From the NCBI GenBank assembly GCA_029379385.1, contig CM055610.1:21415422-21479421 (forward strand): a DNA stretch of 64,000 nucleotides. The letters run 5' to 3'. The notes under the pieces were generated by a model. That model saw only the letters and a list, made by a program, of their open reading frames with translations. It was not told the DNA's origin and did no database searches. This stretch comes from Quillaja saponaria. Lineage: Eukaryota; Streptophyta; Magnoliopsida; Fabales; Quillajaceae. The position numbers were made by a program, and so were the translations under genes. Below, piece after piece: positions 13,191 through 26,271 of the stretch (position 1 is its first letter; each line of letters opens with the position of its first letter).

Positions 13191-14943
13191 GAATATTCTC
13201 AATTTAAAAAATTATAATTAATTAAGTATATTGTGAATCTTGTTTTAGTAAATTTAGAAAAAAATTATTACTATGTTGATAAGACTATAACCTGACGTAA
13301 TTCACAATATTTTTATATTAATTAATTGAACTAAAATTTTAGTGACTATAACACAATTAATTAATTCAGAGGAATATCCAAAAGTTTGATACTACTTTGA
13401 CGTCTAACTATCTGTTGGTTGTAGAGGTTGAATTTTCAGCGAGAAATAATTGTTATCTCAATATAATGGTGGTTCGGAAGTATAAAATAACAAATAAAAT
13501 ATATCGTTTTCATCACCAAATAGCTGTATTTTGTGCTAATTAGCTCCTCAATTTTTTATTTTCTTAGTTTTTTATGAATATTCTCACATTCTTTTGATGC
13601 AAACTTAATCTTATTTGTGATTCAACGTATAATAATTTTTTTACAAACTCGAATTCTTAATATTATAAAAATTCATCAATTACTAAACTCAAATGTGTCT
13701 TATTACTTAAATTATATTTTATAAGTAATTGATAAATTTTTTATCGAATCATCTCAAATAATTATTAAAATGTAATAATATAATTTTTTAATAATAATGT
13801 TAAAATTATGATTAATTAACCTGTAATATAACATTATAAGTATTATTTATAAAATTTTAATAACTACCTTTAAAACACTGTTTAAAAAAAACTGATAATT
13901 TGAGATAATATATTAATCTTTTTTGGACTGGTTTTTTGTCTCATTATTTATCGTCAAAATTGACACGGACACTAGTAGGTAAAAGGAGATAGCAAAAGAA
14001 TCATTCATTTCATCATAATTAAGCTTGAAATCTGGACAGCGCCCAATGCATCATTATATCGGGCAAAAGACACAGCTGGGACCACCCAACATATATAATT
14101 TTCCTTGGGAGCTGGCTACGGTACGTAGTACCCTTTAAAACAAGGGTTAAAACAATTTCAGCCAACAATTTCATGGAACTTTTCGACTTTAGGAAGTGGG
14201 TCTCAGTTGGGGAAATTCTTGTGGTTGTGGTAGTACTTGCCTTCTTTAATTTGGAATCTGTAGCTCGTCAAGATGCCTAAGTTATTAAATAATATTTTAA
14301 ATCTTCCACAGGAATAAATATTAATCATAAATTTATTAACTTAAATATTAAATTCAATACACTTTTTCACCAAAATTTATAGTGATTATTAATTTCGTGT
14401 AAAAATCAGGCTCAAGTTGTTATAATAGGGACTTGTGTCGAGTCCTTAATTAAAATTATCCTAAAACAAAATGCATAACAGCACATTTTGTATCTTGTAA
14501 ATATTATAATTAAGTAGTATTTTGAATTGTCAATGGTTCATATAAACAATATGCTTAAATTATTTGTAGCAAATTTATTTCTACAAATATCACTATTTCA
14601 TATACTTATATTTATTTTTGCATAAATCGAAAAGAAACAGATCTAACATTACCATTCAAATCTCAAATTCAGCCTTACCACCCGAGCTATATCCAAGTGG
14701 ATAAGCTTATTATATTCAAGCACAAGGGAATATGTCAAAATATTTTGGACATTAAAATAATTGAGTAAACCAAAGCCAGTTCTCATTTCTCCTCATCTTT
14801 TCTTTTATTTGGAGATATAAATTTAAAAAAAAAAATCAAATACTTCTATACATACATGATAAAACCTGGGGATCAAACTCCTGATCTTATCCTATCTGAT
14901 TCGTAATCTCTTTCTGCAAGGCCTTTCATTTTTTTATTTTTTT
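13191..14943. other. AT-rich DNA downstream of the nitrate reductase gene
   Basis: No gene is recognised. The part nearest 14943 should contain the 3' untranslated region and polyadenylation signals of the nitrate reductase gene, which is on the minus strand. The rest is AT-rich sequence without clear structure. Confidence 0.5.
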
Positions 14944-17900
14944 TTAGAACACCAGCAAATTATTCTTGATATCGTAATTCATCTTCTCCAAATTGGGCTG
15001 AACCGCAAATTGAATCATGGGTGGTGGCCCACAAGCCAATGCCAACGTGTCCTCGGATCCTTCTGGAATGTGCTCCCTCAGAATACTCTCCGTGATGAAA
15101 CCCACACTGTATTCCCACCCTTCTCTCATAGATTCTTGCACAACATACCAAACCTTAAACCTATCATATTTCTTTGCCCATTCATCAAGCTCTTCCCTCA
15201 GCAATATATCATCTTCGGTCCGGTTCGCATACACCACGTACATTTCAGTCTCATCCTCTGGATCCTTCAAAATCGCTTGCACCACTTGATATATTGGTGT
15301 GATCCCGGTCCCACCAGCCAACATGGCAAGCTTCTTAGCAAACTTGTGCTTCCCGTGAACTATAAATTTACCACGACCAGTGTACTCAATATGCCCCAGT
15401 GGGCCCTTCACGTCCATAAAAGATCCCAAGGAAAGTGAGTCCAAGTATTGAGACATGGTCCCACCATTTGGAAATTTTGGGTGGACCCCTTTGAAATAAA
15501 TCTTCACCACTAATTCGAAATACCCCCCTTCGTCAACGGTGCTGGTTGGAGTATAAGCTCGGAGGCACAACTTTCCGTCGATGGAGGCACATAGAAATAT
15601 GTGCTTCCCAACTGGTAAACCCAAAACTTGATCCTCCGACGGTAATGCAAAACGGAAGAGTCTAACGTCGTGAGAAATCGACGCTTTGGAAATTAGCTTG
15701 CAAGGGATTTTCTCACGTGGAATAAGTGCGACCATTCTTAACGGTGTGATCTCCTTGATCGGAGTCAAATGAGTGGTGTTAGACGCGCCATGCACGGAGT
15801 TGCTCGGTGATGAAGTGGCGGAATCAGAAGAATAACCAGTCGTAACAAGCTCCCCAATTCGGTAATCCTCTAACATATTCTTGGCTTTATCAGAGTGGAT
15901 GGCGTCGAATTCTTCGGTAACATCGGAGCCTGCATTGATGAGAATGCTGTCGGCGCCGCCAGGATGGTCGAGGAGGAATCGGGTGCAATCGTATACATGG
16001 CCGTGGACTATGATCCAAACGGATTCGGCTGTGCTGTGCTTCCTGACTTCGGAGAGTGAGTACATTTTTGTAGCAGTGTTCATGAAAGGGGATGAGACAC
16101 TCTTCTTGAGAGTTGGGGTTGAGTCCGATGATTTTTCAAGGTGTCTTTCCTTAGCCATCCAACCACCCGATTGATTGCCTGGTTTGGTCGGGTGTTCGAA
16201 AACGATCCCTATCTCTCCCTTGTGTGGTTTGCACACGTTGGTCTTCACTCGGAACCAGCAGTTGTTCATCATACCCTGCACAATATAAGATCCCACTTAG
16301 ATCATTTTTCCACTAATTATTTTAGCATTATGGCAATAAACCTTCTTCTTCTTTTTTGTCGAAGAATTATTCATGATCTCAAATTTTCAATCTCAGACAT
16401 TAGACTAATCGACAACTAGTTATTAACTAAACCAGAAGAAGAAAAAAAATATTTTACAATTTGGGTACTTAGTGATATTATTTCTTAAGCCCTCCCCATG
16501 ATTTTAGAGAACATTTACCAGAAAAATAAAAAATCCTTAGGTGCCATTAATTAACGGAGAGGCGTATCCACCTAATGAAGCCTTGACAATGATAGATAGG
16601 CGGTGGTTGGCAGCAAGTTCCACAATTGTGGGTCTGCAAAGTTGGGGACTGAGGGATCCAATACTTGAGGGACCAATAACAATTAAGTGATCAATATTCA
16701 ATGTCGACACTAGCATCACTTTGCTAATGCTTAGATTGGACATTTAATACTTGAAAAGATTCTTTGGGAGATTCAAGCCAGACAATTAAGGAGTATTATA
16801 TTCATAATTAATTAATTACGTGTATTCTATGGTCATCTACCAATAATTAATTACTAATGAAGATAAGAATTGAAATAGATGATGAATGGCTTTAAAAGGA
16901 GAGACGTGTCCTTTACCATAACATTCCAAATGAGCTTTTCAGGCTGGGTATTGAGTGCCTCATCCCAAGCTCGCACCGCAATCTCCTTGGCTCCGAGCAA
17001 GTCCAGAACCTCTACTTCCAGGGACCAAAAGCACCAGCACCAGTATTTCCCGTACTTGTTAGGCTTCTCTGTATGCTCCAATGTGCACACTTGCCACGTT
17101 TCTCCACCATCCATTGTCACCTCGACACGTGTCACTTTCCTTCCTCCACCTACGACAAGATTATTGTCATTTATAATTTCAGACTTACAGGGGCAAGTAA
17201 TATTAAATTTTTTATATATTTTAATTCTCTTAAAATATTAAAATAAGAATGAAAACTTTTTCACCAAAATTTGTACATATATATTTGAGTAACTGAACCG
17301 GTTCATTATTCAAAGCAGAACCGCAAGAAAGACAAGCCATGTCAGGTTTCATGTGATGAAATCGCGAATATACAGAGCAACCTAAGATCGGTCAGAGTGG
17401 TTATTTGTATAGTTTGTAGTTTGTACACATTATTATTCCATTGGAGTAAAGACAACAACACAATTACACAAAGTAACTCACCGGAATATGCATAGCCCCT
17501 CATTGTATATGGCCTCTGAGTAGTCCATGAGTTTATTGGCAATATCTCCTCCTGACACGGCGTCGTTATTACCGAGTTTATGTTCAGCTCGTTGATAATA
17601 TACTCTGGCTTGTACCACCAAGCTGCACCCACAAATATAATTCATTTTTAAAATTTTAATTCAACAAGATTTTATTAATAAATTAAATTGCTGAAAGAGA
17701 TTTAATTGAACAGATTGTGATTTTGAATACCTTCAGCATTTGCTAGCTCAGCATCGACGTGAGAGGGAAGGACTCTATTGTCCTTAAAATGGTAGTAACT
17801 ATCCGATTCTTGAGTAGTAACGACAATACGTTTAAGCCATTTCACCATACGACCACCAATGAAACCAGGAATAATCATCCTCACTGGGAATCCATGATCC

Positions 17901-18730
17901 GGCGCTAAACGCTCGCGGTTTTGCATGTAAGCCAATAGGATGTCTCTGGAGGGATCCATTGCTATATCCCGTTTAATACTGGTGCCGTATTTGGACCCAC
18001 CGCCACCTGGCAAATCCTCAGCACCTTCAAAACACACATTGAGGGCTCCTTTCGTACGGCTATAGACCCCACACCGCTTGAGCAGGTGTCTTAACGGTAC
18101 ACCTCTCCACACTGTAGTGGAAACGGCAGCTGCTCCCCAATTAAAACCAATGCTCTGTTTAACCATGTTTTGCTCTTTCCGTCTGTTCCCGGCACATACA
18201 AGTGTGACCGGGAATTCACGACTCGGAAACTCGTTGACGAGTTGCTCCATAGTGAATCGGCCTGGTCTTTTAACGAGTCCACAAATTTCAACCGTCCAGT
18301 CCTCCCATCGGGCTTTGGGAACTGGGCCGTGGTTACGGACGTAGTGAATTGGGACCGGGGTAATGAACCCATGGTGCATGAGTCGGTTCAGAGGTGGCTC
18401 CGAGTTGAAGGGATGTTTCCCTGTGAGACGCACCAAGGAAGCATTACGCTCGATCCAATTATCAGCCGTTCCTTCATCTCTATGATCGAAAATCGACGGC
18501 TCTACTTCACTTTCTACTTTTTTTATCAAATCATCATAACTCTCAATTTCATCTTCATCTTCGCTAGAAGAATCCATTTCCAAAAGTACTTGCTTGTTTT
18601 TGGGACTTGTGAACGGTAATTGACGACCGCGAATTGGAGAGTCGGACCTGTGGGTAGGAAAGGTGCGAACGACGCCGTTTATGGGTGGTTCTAGGCCAGC
18701 GTACTGGCGGTTCTTGACCGAAGCCGCCAT
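14944..18730 (-). CDS. NIA: Nitrate reductase [NADH], complete, four exons
   Basis: Exons run 18730-17731, 17622-17482, 17149-16917 and 16275-14944; all junctions are GT-AG and phases agree, giving 901 aa, the usual family length. The enzyme reduces nitrate to nitrite in the cytosol with electrons from NADH via FAD, heme and molybdenum cofactor. Visible parts are an acidic N-terminus ([11 protein letters not shown]), a Mo-cofactor domain with ligand Cys179 in [14 protein letters not shown], a dimerisation domain with [13 protein letters not shown] and KYWCWCFW, hinge 1 with the 14-3-3 motif KSVSSP (Ser519), cytochrome b5 with heme ligands His562 (DHPGG) and His585 (DAIHSD), and an FAD/NADH reductase with [15 protein letters not shown] and CGPPPM. 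The C-terminus LLVF is intact. Family knowledge says Ser519 phosphorylation plus 14-3-3 binding inhibits the enzyme in the dark. The coding exons are clearly less AT-rich than their surroundings. Confidence 0.97.
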
Positions 18731-18928
18731 TGCAGATATTCGGAGAAAAGGATAAGATGATATATAATACAGAAACTAAAAAGGTAAAGACTTTTCTGCT
18801 TTTTCTTTTTTGGGGGTTTTTTTTTTCCTTCAAAGAACAAAAGGAGTCTTCCTCTCTATCACTTTCGATTAAAGGAGTTGGTCTTTCTCTCTTTGTATTT
18901 CAATGGGAGGTAGAGGCCTTTGGCTGAC

Positions 18929-18938
18929 TTATATATAG
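18929..18938 (-). promoter_or_regulatory. Probable TATA box of the nitrate reductase gene
   Basis: Minus-strand CTATATATAA lies about 200 bp upstream of the NIA start codon, leaving a leader of roughly 170 nt. It is the only good TATA element in the proximal region. Confidence 0.6.
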
Positions 18939-18951
18939 GAGCCGAGAATCA

Positions 18952-18974
18952 CAGAGAGAGAGAGAGAGAGAGAC
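18952..18974. repeat. (GA)n/(CT)n microsatellite just upstream of the NIA TATA box
   Basis: About 23 bp of GA dinucleotide repeat on the plus strand, so CT in the gene orientation, ends about 14 bp upstream of the putative TATA box. CT/GA tracts are common in plant core promoters and can bind BPC/GAGA-type factors; that role here is inferred. Confidence 0.8.
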
Positions 18975-21900
18975 AGGGTCGGCGCATGGTCAGGAATCCG
19001 TGGGCTACGGCGTGGGTTTGTTTGTTGTGTAGCTCTGGGCTTTTGGAAATAAGGCCAGGATTTAGGTAGCGCCACAAATATGAATTGCACCCCATCTTTA
19101 GAACAATATCCACCACTAATAACTTAGATTTTTCTCTGTGCGTGGTATGAGTTTGTATTTAATTATAATATGATAAAATTATGTTATAATTATAAATTAA
19201 TATATATTTTCTTAACTTTTAATCAGTTTTAACCAAATAAAATACTATATCATCTCTACATTTTTTTTTACACGGTTAATTGATAATAATTTTATATTAA
19301 TTTTTATGTTTTAAACATTTTTTTTAATTGATAATAATTTTATATTAATTTATTGATAATAATTTTATATCGAATTAAATAGAACATAATTAATTTTTTA
19401 CTCTTTTTGTTAATTTTAACATAAAATAATTATTTTATCAAATGTGAATTTTAATTAATTTTTTCATAAAGTATAAATAAAATTTATCTTATTATGATGT
19501 ACTTTTTTATTTTTTTACTTTCAATATGGTAGAGCTAACCAACAATATTACGTATAAACATTGCTATGAAAGTGCGAAAATGTTATGGATGGAAACCATA
19601 AAAATATATTTTTCTATTTCCATGTTCATAGATTATAATTAGTATTTAATCATTTATTTATCATTCTCATCGTACCACATTAGTATATTTTTAAGATACA
19701 ATGAATCCATACGAGCTCAAAATTCGTATTATCACCTAGGTTTGTAATTAGAAATCTAGAAAAGCTAGCAACCAGAATCATAGGATACATTATATTTATA
19801 TATATAAACAGATATTAAAAAATTAAAGAAAGAAAATCACACATAACTTGTACAACATGTATGTGTATGTATACATGTATACGGGATCAACGTGTACCTA
19901 TAGAAAATGGGACAACTAAACTAGCTATATGCAAGAAAATAGTTGATGGGAGAGTTTTTTTTAATGTGGTCACCAATTATATTAAGTATTAACTTTATTA
20001 CTAGTGGTTAAAAGATTAAAATGACTCTCAAAGTTAATCCTATCATTTTATTGAGCTAATTATAGTTGCAGAGAATTCCATTCCAAATTGGAAGAGAAGA
20101 AGAAAGAGTGTGAAGAGCTTATTGATTTCGATCGGTGTAATTACTGAAGAAAACTAACAAATTTTTGGTTAGCATTTTCTTTACTATTTCACTTTGTTCG
20201 ATTCTATTAAACTGATTAAATATATATATATTGAGAAAATATATTTTCTTTATTTTTATTTTTATTTTTACACATCGATCAATCCAAAATCGTTTGAAAA
20301 TTTATTTCATATATCATATGTGTTTGGCAATCTTAATTTGTAAATTTATTTTAAAATAAAAATGAATGTTTCTTAAGAGCAAATCAAATTAGATTCTCAG
20401 TCCTTCAATTTGTTTAAGGCTTGAGCACCATGAATATGTATTCCTGTATAATCAAGGATTAGCTTCATAAACTTTTCTCTTGTTGGTCAAATAATCATTT
20501 CACTTGAATAAATTTTTTATCTCTTAAATATTATATATGTGAAGAAATTATAATTTTTATAATCACTAGTCTTAAATTATTACAATCTAAAAATAAAAAA
20601 AATTATCCTCTTTTTGTCATATTATTGTACTTTGCCCTTTCTTATTTAAGGTGTTTAGCTTGAAGCATTCACATGTAGATAAGTAGGTGTGTTTTGATTA
20701 ACTTTATCCATGTTTTCCCAATTATCCTTACTACATGGATGAAATTTATAAGGTCTAATTAATTAAGAACTAATCAAGAAGAGTTAAAAGCCAAAATAAA
20801 GTAGGTAAGGTTTACACCAATAATTAATTATACATGTCACATGTGGTAGAAGATTAGCTAGGTTTCAATTCATTGTCTTAAAGATTTTGCCCATATTTTT
20901 AGTATTTTACTTTAACTATCAGATAATTAAGTACAAAAATAGTAAGAGTCAGAAACATAAAAAATAAAGTTCTGAATAAGTCAAGCAAATTAATGCATAC
21001 AACTAGAGTACTACAGAGGCTGTTGTGAAGTGGCGTATGGGAGATCCCAATAGTCAATGAAAGAAAACAGAAAGAGATAAAAAAATAAATAAATAAATAA
21101 AAATAAAAAAGGAAACTATAAATGTAAGGGGCCAAGGAGTCAGGAAAGTAGTGACCAGTTTTTGCTAGAGGAGGTGGCTACTTGAGGAGTTGAGGGGGTC
21201 ACAAATTACATTTGATTTAAAAGGGCCACATTAAATGGCTCTTTGGTGAAGCCTGGAGTCACCTTGGCATGTATGTGGTGGTGGTGGTGTTGCTTCCTTC
21301 ACTTTCTTTCTCTTTCATTCACTCTTCAAGGAGGACAAATCAAATGTAATTTTATAAGGTCCCATGGTTTTTGGTAAAGTACAAAATTATTTTGTTTGTT
21401 ATCATAAAAATAACAATATAACTCATCATGATTTAAATGATAAGATATATTTAAATTAAGTGATTGATGGGTCTCTATAATATCAGAGATTTGAATCCGT
21501 AAAAAAAATATTTATAAAAAAGAGCAATCATAAATTTATAACGAAATTAGACTTACACTCGAAAAATATAAAAATAATCATAAAAAATTAAAAAATTGAT
21601 TCTCATGTTATATTGTGTTTAAAATTCTACTCAAAGTGTTCTAAAAGGGTATTGAATTTAAATATAGAGATAATGCCAAGAAATAAGATTTGACATAAGA
21701 ATATTTTTTTCCTAAATGTAGTTCTTAAACCTCTTTACCTAACTTTATAGACTTAAACTAAATGAATGAATTTCAGTATGTATATAAACGGTGTCTAGCT
21801 TATATGATGTATGTAAGTGACATGGAATGGATCATTCTCTTATATTCTCTTATATCATAAAGGGTTCTGATTTGTTATTGAATAGAAAATACTTCTTCTC

Positions 21901-22736
21901 TCAAAAATATATTTAATGTAAAATCTATTTTGTCCTTTGCCATTATTTCTCTCTGTAATCGTCTCTTGTTTTTGAGAACACATGAAAATATCTAGATCCA
22001 AATGACATAGACAATCATTTGTAAAATTTCTTATAATTTTGTTGGTTTTTGTCCCATAATGCAACTTTCTTAATCAAAATATTTAGAATATTTATTAACC
22101 TAGCTATACATGATCTGTCCAGCCCTAATTAATTAGTAAAAATTTGTAATGTTTAATTAATTAGCTGTCCAACTTGTGGTTTGGCTACGGCTACTATATA
22201 TCTTTGATACAAGTGGGTGGGTTGAGACAGGACCAGAACTTGTCGTTACCGAATGCTTGACTTTGGACATTTCTTTGATCATTTTGATCATATTAGAGAA
22301 ATAAATTGTAAATGAATACAATTATTTATTTATTTTTTAAATAAATTGAACTTGACCTTAATTTTATTTGAAGGTTCCTTATATAAATAATTTTATTTAT
22401 TTTTGTTTAAGAGCTCTTAAATGGCTGAGCCAAGTTTTTAATAAAACTCAACTTGAATCTTTTTATTTACACCTCTAATTATAAATTGATATGAGCACCA
22501 CCTAACTCCACTCCTGAACTTGCTACTTATGTTGTTTACTCTTTTACAATGCCATCAGACAACCTGTATTAAACCCAAATAGTGAGAAAGGGCCAGATCA
22601 AGTTAGAACCCAAACACTGGCCTAACTATTAAGCCCATTACAAGTTTGGGTGCCTCAGCAAACAAGTTTCTCCCATTCGACCAAGAAAGAAACCCAAAAC
22701 AAAAATTGTATTTTATTTGCACATATGAAAATATTT
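18975..22736. other. Intergenic region between NIA and the unknown gene
   Basis: No gene is supported. The region should contain the distal NIA promoter at its left end. It holds an A/T-rich simple tract near 21078-21105 (TAAA repeats), and a perfect 16-bp inverted repeat (21203-21218 with 21337-21352) enclosing a more GC-rich 118-bp stretch. A hydrophobic minus-strand frame at 21135-20899 is a reading of T-rich DNA and not convincing. Confidence 0.55.
21203..21352. repeat. 16-bp perfect inverted repeat with 118-bp loop
   Basis: AAATTACATTTGATTT at 21203-21218 is the exact reverse complement of AAATCAAATGTAATTT at 21337-21352. The flanks do not continue the pairing. It could be the end of a small MITE-like element or an RNA hairpin, but nothing else supports either. 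Confidence 0.6.
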
Positions 22737-22770
22737 ATGTAACTCTGTTGCATATGCAACAGAGTTACAT
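22737..22770. repeat. Perfect 34-bp palindrome just before a start codon
   Basis: The 17-base half ATGTAACTCTGTTGCAT (22737-22753) is followed without spacer by its exact reverse complement (22754-22770). The palindrome ends six bases before the ATG at 22777. If it is in the mRNA leader, it would fold into a strong hairpin directly upstream of the start codon. As DNA it is a symmetric candidate site for a dimeric factor. Confidence 0.95.
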
Positions 22771-22776
22771 CTGCCA

Positions 22777-23675
22777 ATGAATAACATTCTTCTTCTTCTT
22801 CTTCTTCCACAATCCTTGCTTCTTGATTGGTGTCTGTTACACAGAAATCCCATTTTGTTTTCTGATTCCTTCACACCCAATTTTGTTCCTCAGGAATTTT
22901 CTTCTTTATCATTGGGAAAATCAGAAAAGAAACAGAACAAGAATGTCAAAGCCAAAACCTTTGCCAACAATGGAGTTGTCATCACTATCTATGTTGAATC
23001 AACAAAAGCTCAATCACAGCAATTATCAGATCCCATCAAGAAAACTAAGCCACACCCACATCCCAAAAGGCTTAGAGCTACGAAAACACAAGTTTATGAT
23101 CGTCGTGCTCGGCTTCTAAACTATTATCACCAGCTTAGAAATGCAGGTACCCAAGAGGTACCACAGGTTCAATTGCCCAGAAATCACTCGAGGCCTAAAA
23201 CCAAGGTAATTTCTGTATCATATTGCATTGTACATTTTTAATTATGAAACTAATTAAAATGGAATTTTAATTTTACAGAGATGCATATGGTTAAACTTGC
23301 CATCGATCAGAATGCTTCGACGCTCAAGTAGCCGATGGAGATATGAAAATACTGGGTTTGAAAGAGAATCCAACAAGGAAGAGAAAGAACAAGGGACAAG
23401 AAAACAATTCTCGCATTTTTGTAATTCACCTTTCACATTAAATTTCATCAAAGTTTCTTGCCCTTTACTTTAAGATTGAGTTTCAATTTCTTGTGTTTGC
23501 AGACCAAACTAAGGAACATGCTGAGAGGAATGTCATGCAAACAAATGAAATGGTGATGAAGATTACGATGGTAAACACTACAGGAGAGTGGTGGACAAAA
23601 ACAAAATCCAGTTATTTGCCAAAATTTTTACTTAATATTCCTGTAAGTAATCACACTTTGAATGCATCAGAATAA
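22777..23675 (+). CDS. Unrecognised basic protein, three exons, 247 aa
   Basis: Exons 22777-23205, 23279-23420 and 23503-23675 join in one frame with GT-AG introns of 73 and 82 bp; the phase agreement (143 codons, 47 plus one base, 57 plus two bases) is the main support for a real gene. I do not recognise the family. The N-terminus has a run of leucines (MNNILLLLLLPQSLLLDW) that could be a signal or membrane segment, but translation might begin later. The middle is rich in Lys, Arg, Pro and Gln, with NNGVVITIYVES and YDRRARLLNYYHQLRNAG looking like conserved blocks. Exon 2 carries LRRSSSRWRYEN. The first exon begins just after a perfect palindrome. The third exon looks less constrained and its boundary is the least certain. 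No function is proposed. Confidence 0.55.
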
Positions 23676-24368
23676 ATGGATGTTTCTCGATGGTTAAAGT
23701 GCGGAATTCCTTTTGCACCAAAAAAAAATAAAAAAATAGTGTTGAATTCGATGAATTCTGGATCCAATGATTTCAATAATACGTGTTTGTTCCTGAAAAC
23801 AATGAAAGAGCCATTTTTTTCTCCGTGTAAACTTACTAAATATTTCATGCGGGTACATTGACGATTAATGGGTTAATATCATATAACCTACTAAAGATTG
23901 ATTCCCGAAGTCACACCAAACTAGAGTTTAACCCCACTCTTTTTCATTCAAGCCTTCATATTGTTCTCCCATTTACCTTAGGTTAAGATAATAAAAATAA
24001 AAATGGCAAGCTTCAATATTCTATTCATGATTAAACCAAATGATTGCCAAACCCTGCAGAAAAGAGAACAGACCACTACATAATTTAGTTCACCTAAAAC
24101 TAAAGCAAATGCAACGTCTCACTCTAAGCTTGCTTCTAGATTTTAATTGAAACAATGGGCATTGCCAAATCATGTACAAATCACATCAAGTAAATGTGAA
24201 TCCAAACAGCCAGACAGTGGAATAAATCTCTTCTCTTTGTAGATAAAAAATTATAAAAATGATAGGGCAAATCGGCCACGAGGCAGGAGCTGCATATGAA
24301 TGCAAAAGAACCGATTGTAGGAGCTAATGGCCTACATCGCCCCGCACTTGATAATCTTGCACAAAAAC

Positions 24369-25371
24369 TTACCTGCTTCCATTTGGTTTTATATGCCTCC
24401 TCCGTCTTCTAGATCTTCTAAACCCTAGTCTGTGAAAACCACGCCAAGGGGGAGCAAAAGAACCAGTGGCTGCAACTCGACGCCCTCTAAAATCATCCTC
24501 ATCAAAGAAATCCGAATCAGACTCATAATCGAAGTCCTCGTTATACCTAATAGCATGTGATATTAGACGAGCATTTCTTCCAAGATTAACTGTCAGAGGG
24601 AAAAAACCACTCCCCGTTTCAGAATCAGAATCAGAATTGGAATCAGAATCGGATTCAGAATAGAAGGCACCATGGCCTGGCTCGAACACAAAATCCCCCA
24701 TTAACACAGCTCCTGGTGTTGATGACATAATTGTACTGATCACATCATTGCGCTCTCTCTCACACTCCAACTTCTTCCATTTCTCTTCCAGTGTAGGGTC
24801 CACCGCCCTTGGTCGTGCAGATGGATGCTTTGCTTTAACATGCTTCCTGAGCTCCTTGTAAGTTCCAACAAATGAGCAATCATCCTGCATGCAGTTTCTC
24901 CTCTTGGCATTCAAATACTTCCTTGCAGGATCAACCACGGTCCAACCTTTCACCTGCCCCCGACAAAGAGGGCAAAGAAGCTCAGGCACTTCCACATTGT
25001 CACAGGGTTCCCCAGCACTCAAACTGCCAACTGAACTGTCCAGTGCCGATTGCGAACTTCGAACTGAACTAGCTTTTGTGTAAGCGTTCTTGTATTGTTC
25101 AAGACAATTGGAATACCGATGGCTAGTAGCACACATATAAGGGCGGCACCCCTTGTTATAAGACGAACAAAGGAGAAGAACAGCATTGTGGGGCACCTCC
25201 ATACAAACTGAGCAGCTTGCATCCTCCCAATCTTCCTTCTCCAATGTTTTTGAGCGACTCTTCCCCACATGAAAATCTTTCAGATTCTTTGGAGGGTAAG
25301 ATGCCAATGGATATGGGGTTGGTCTTTGAACACAGGGATCTTTTACACCCAATCTTACTTACTTTACCCAT
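24369..25371 (-). CDS. DUF1644 family protein with Cys-rich finger-like region (5' end unresolved)
   Basis: The open frame runs from 25352 to the stop at 24369. Family features are WEDASCSVCMEVPHNAVLLLC, KGCRPYMCATSHRYSNCLEQ, a CPLCRG pair, and a C2H2-like segment (CMQDDCSFVGTYKELRKHVKAKH). These are the DUF1644 signature; a nuclear or stress role is known for some relatives but the molecular function is open. The C-terminal third has a Ser-Asp acidic run (SESDSDSNSDSDSETGSG), a second acidic patch and an Arg-rich tail. No ATG opens this frame: its first codon after the upstream stop region is TTG. An ATG at 25371 (MGKVSKIGCK..) is one base out of frame and would join if one A of the AAAA run (25341-25344) were absent. 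Otherwise the start lies in an upstream exon. The leader may reach the duplicated promoter block near 29.6 kb. Confidence 0.85.
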
Positions 25372-26271
25372 TCACAAATAAAACCTATGGATCAATTGAA
25401 AATGAGAGGAAGCAGAAATGAAACAGATTAGAAAATTCTTACATAAAAAATCTCATATCAGTTAATGGAAAAACTATCAAGTCCATAAATAATAAATTAG
25501 ATACTAAAACTAGCTCTAGAGCTACAGAGCTACCACACAAATTATCTTCACAAATTTTTTGGTAACCAATGAGTCACTTGTATATCCTATATTTTCAACC
25601 CCAAAGGCATGTAAAAGGTTTTGGTTCACTTCTTTTAACTGTAATTTACATAATCACATCTAACTCAATTCAAAATGCATTCTTCAGGTCTCAGTCCAGC
25701 AAAAATAGAAAAATGGCGAAACATACTAATCAAACCAACTGGCAGTAATATAATACACTTGTTGTAGATAAAACCATAAAAATGGTTGTTATATATTACA
25801 CACATAAGAGTATCGGGTGAGAAGAACCAGTACTAGTGAGACAAGAAAGCAAAAGCATCGTGGTATAACAACATGAATCCAATCATATTATAGAGCCAAC
25901 CTACATGAGCAGAACACACCGAGCAAAAATATAAAAGATAACCTTTGAAGCTATACCCACTGCAAGTTTAATGAATTCATCTTTACTAGGATTTTATTGG
26001 CTTGACTAACGATTTATGATCTAGAAGTATGGAATGAATATGGCACCATGTTCAAAATTCAAATGTGAATTCTTTTAGAAAGGATGTGGATAAAGTCTAA
26101 AAACAGAAGGGCAACAGTAAAACAAGAGGACAACCCAAAGCATTTGAAATTTTGATAATTATGCCCCCTCCCCCTCAGGAAAAGAAACGAATTACTTAAG
26201 CCTGATGAAGGCAGATAAAAAAAAAAAAAAAAAACACATCATAACACCCCCCCCCCCCCCAACCCACACCC

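Noticed and set aside
15010..15438. Plus-strand 142-codon frame inside the NIA gene
   Set aside because: Antisense shadow of the FAD/NADH domain exon; no plant-like protein features.
20899..21135. Minus-strand 78-codon hydrophobic frame
   Set aside because: It is a reading of an A/T simple repeat; the Phe/Tyr/Leu richness is a composition artefact.
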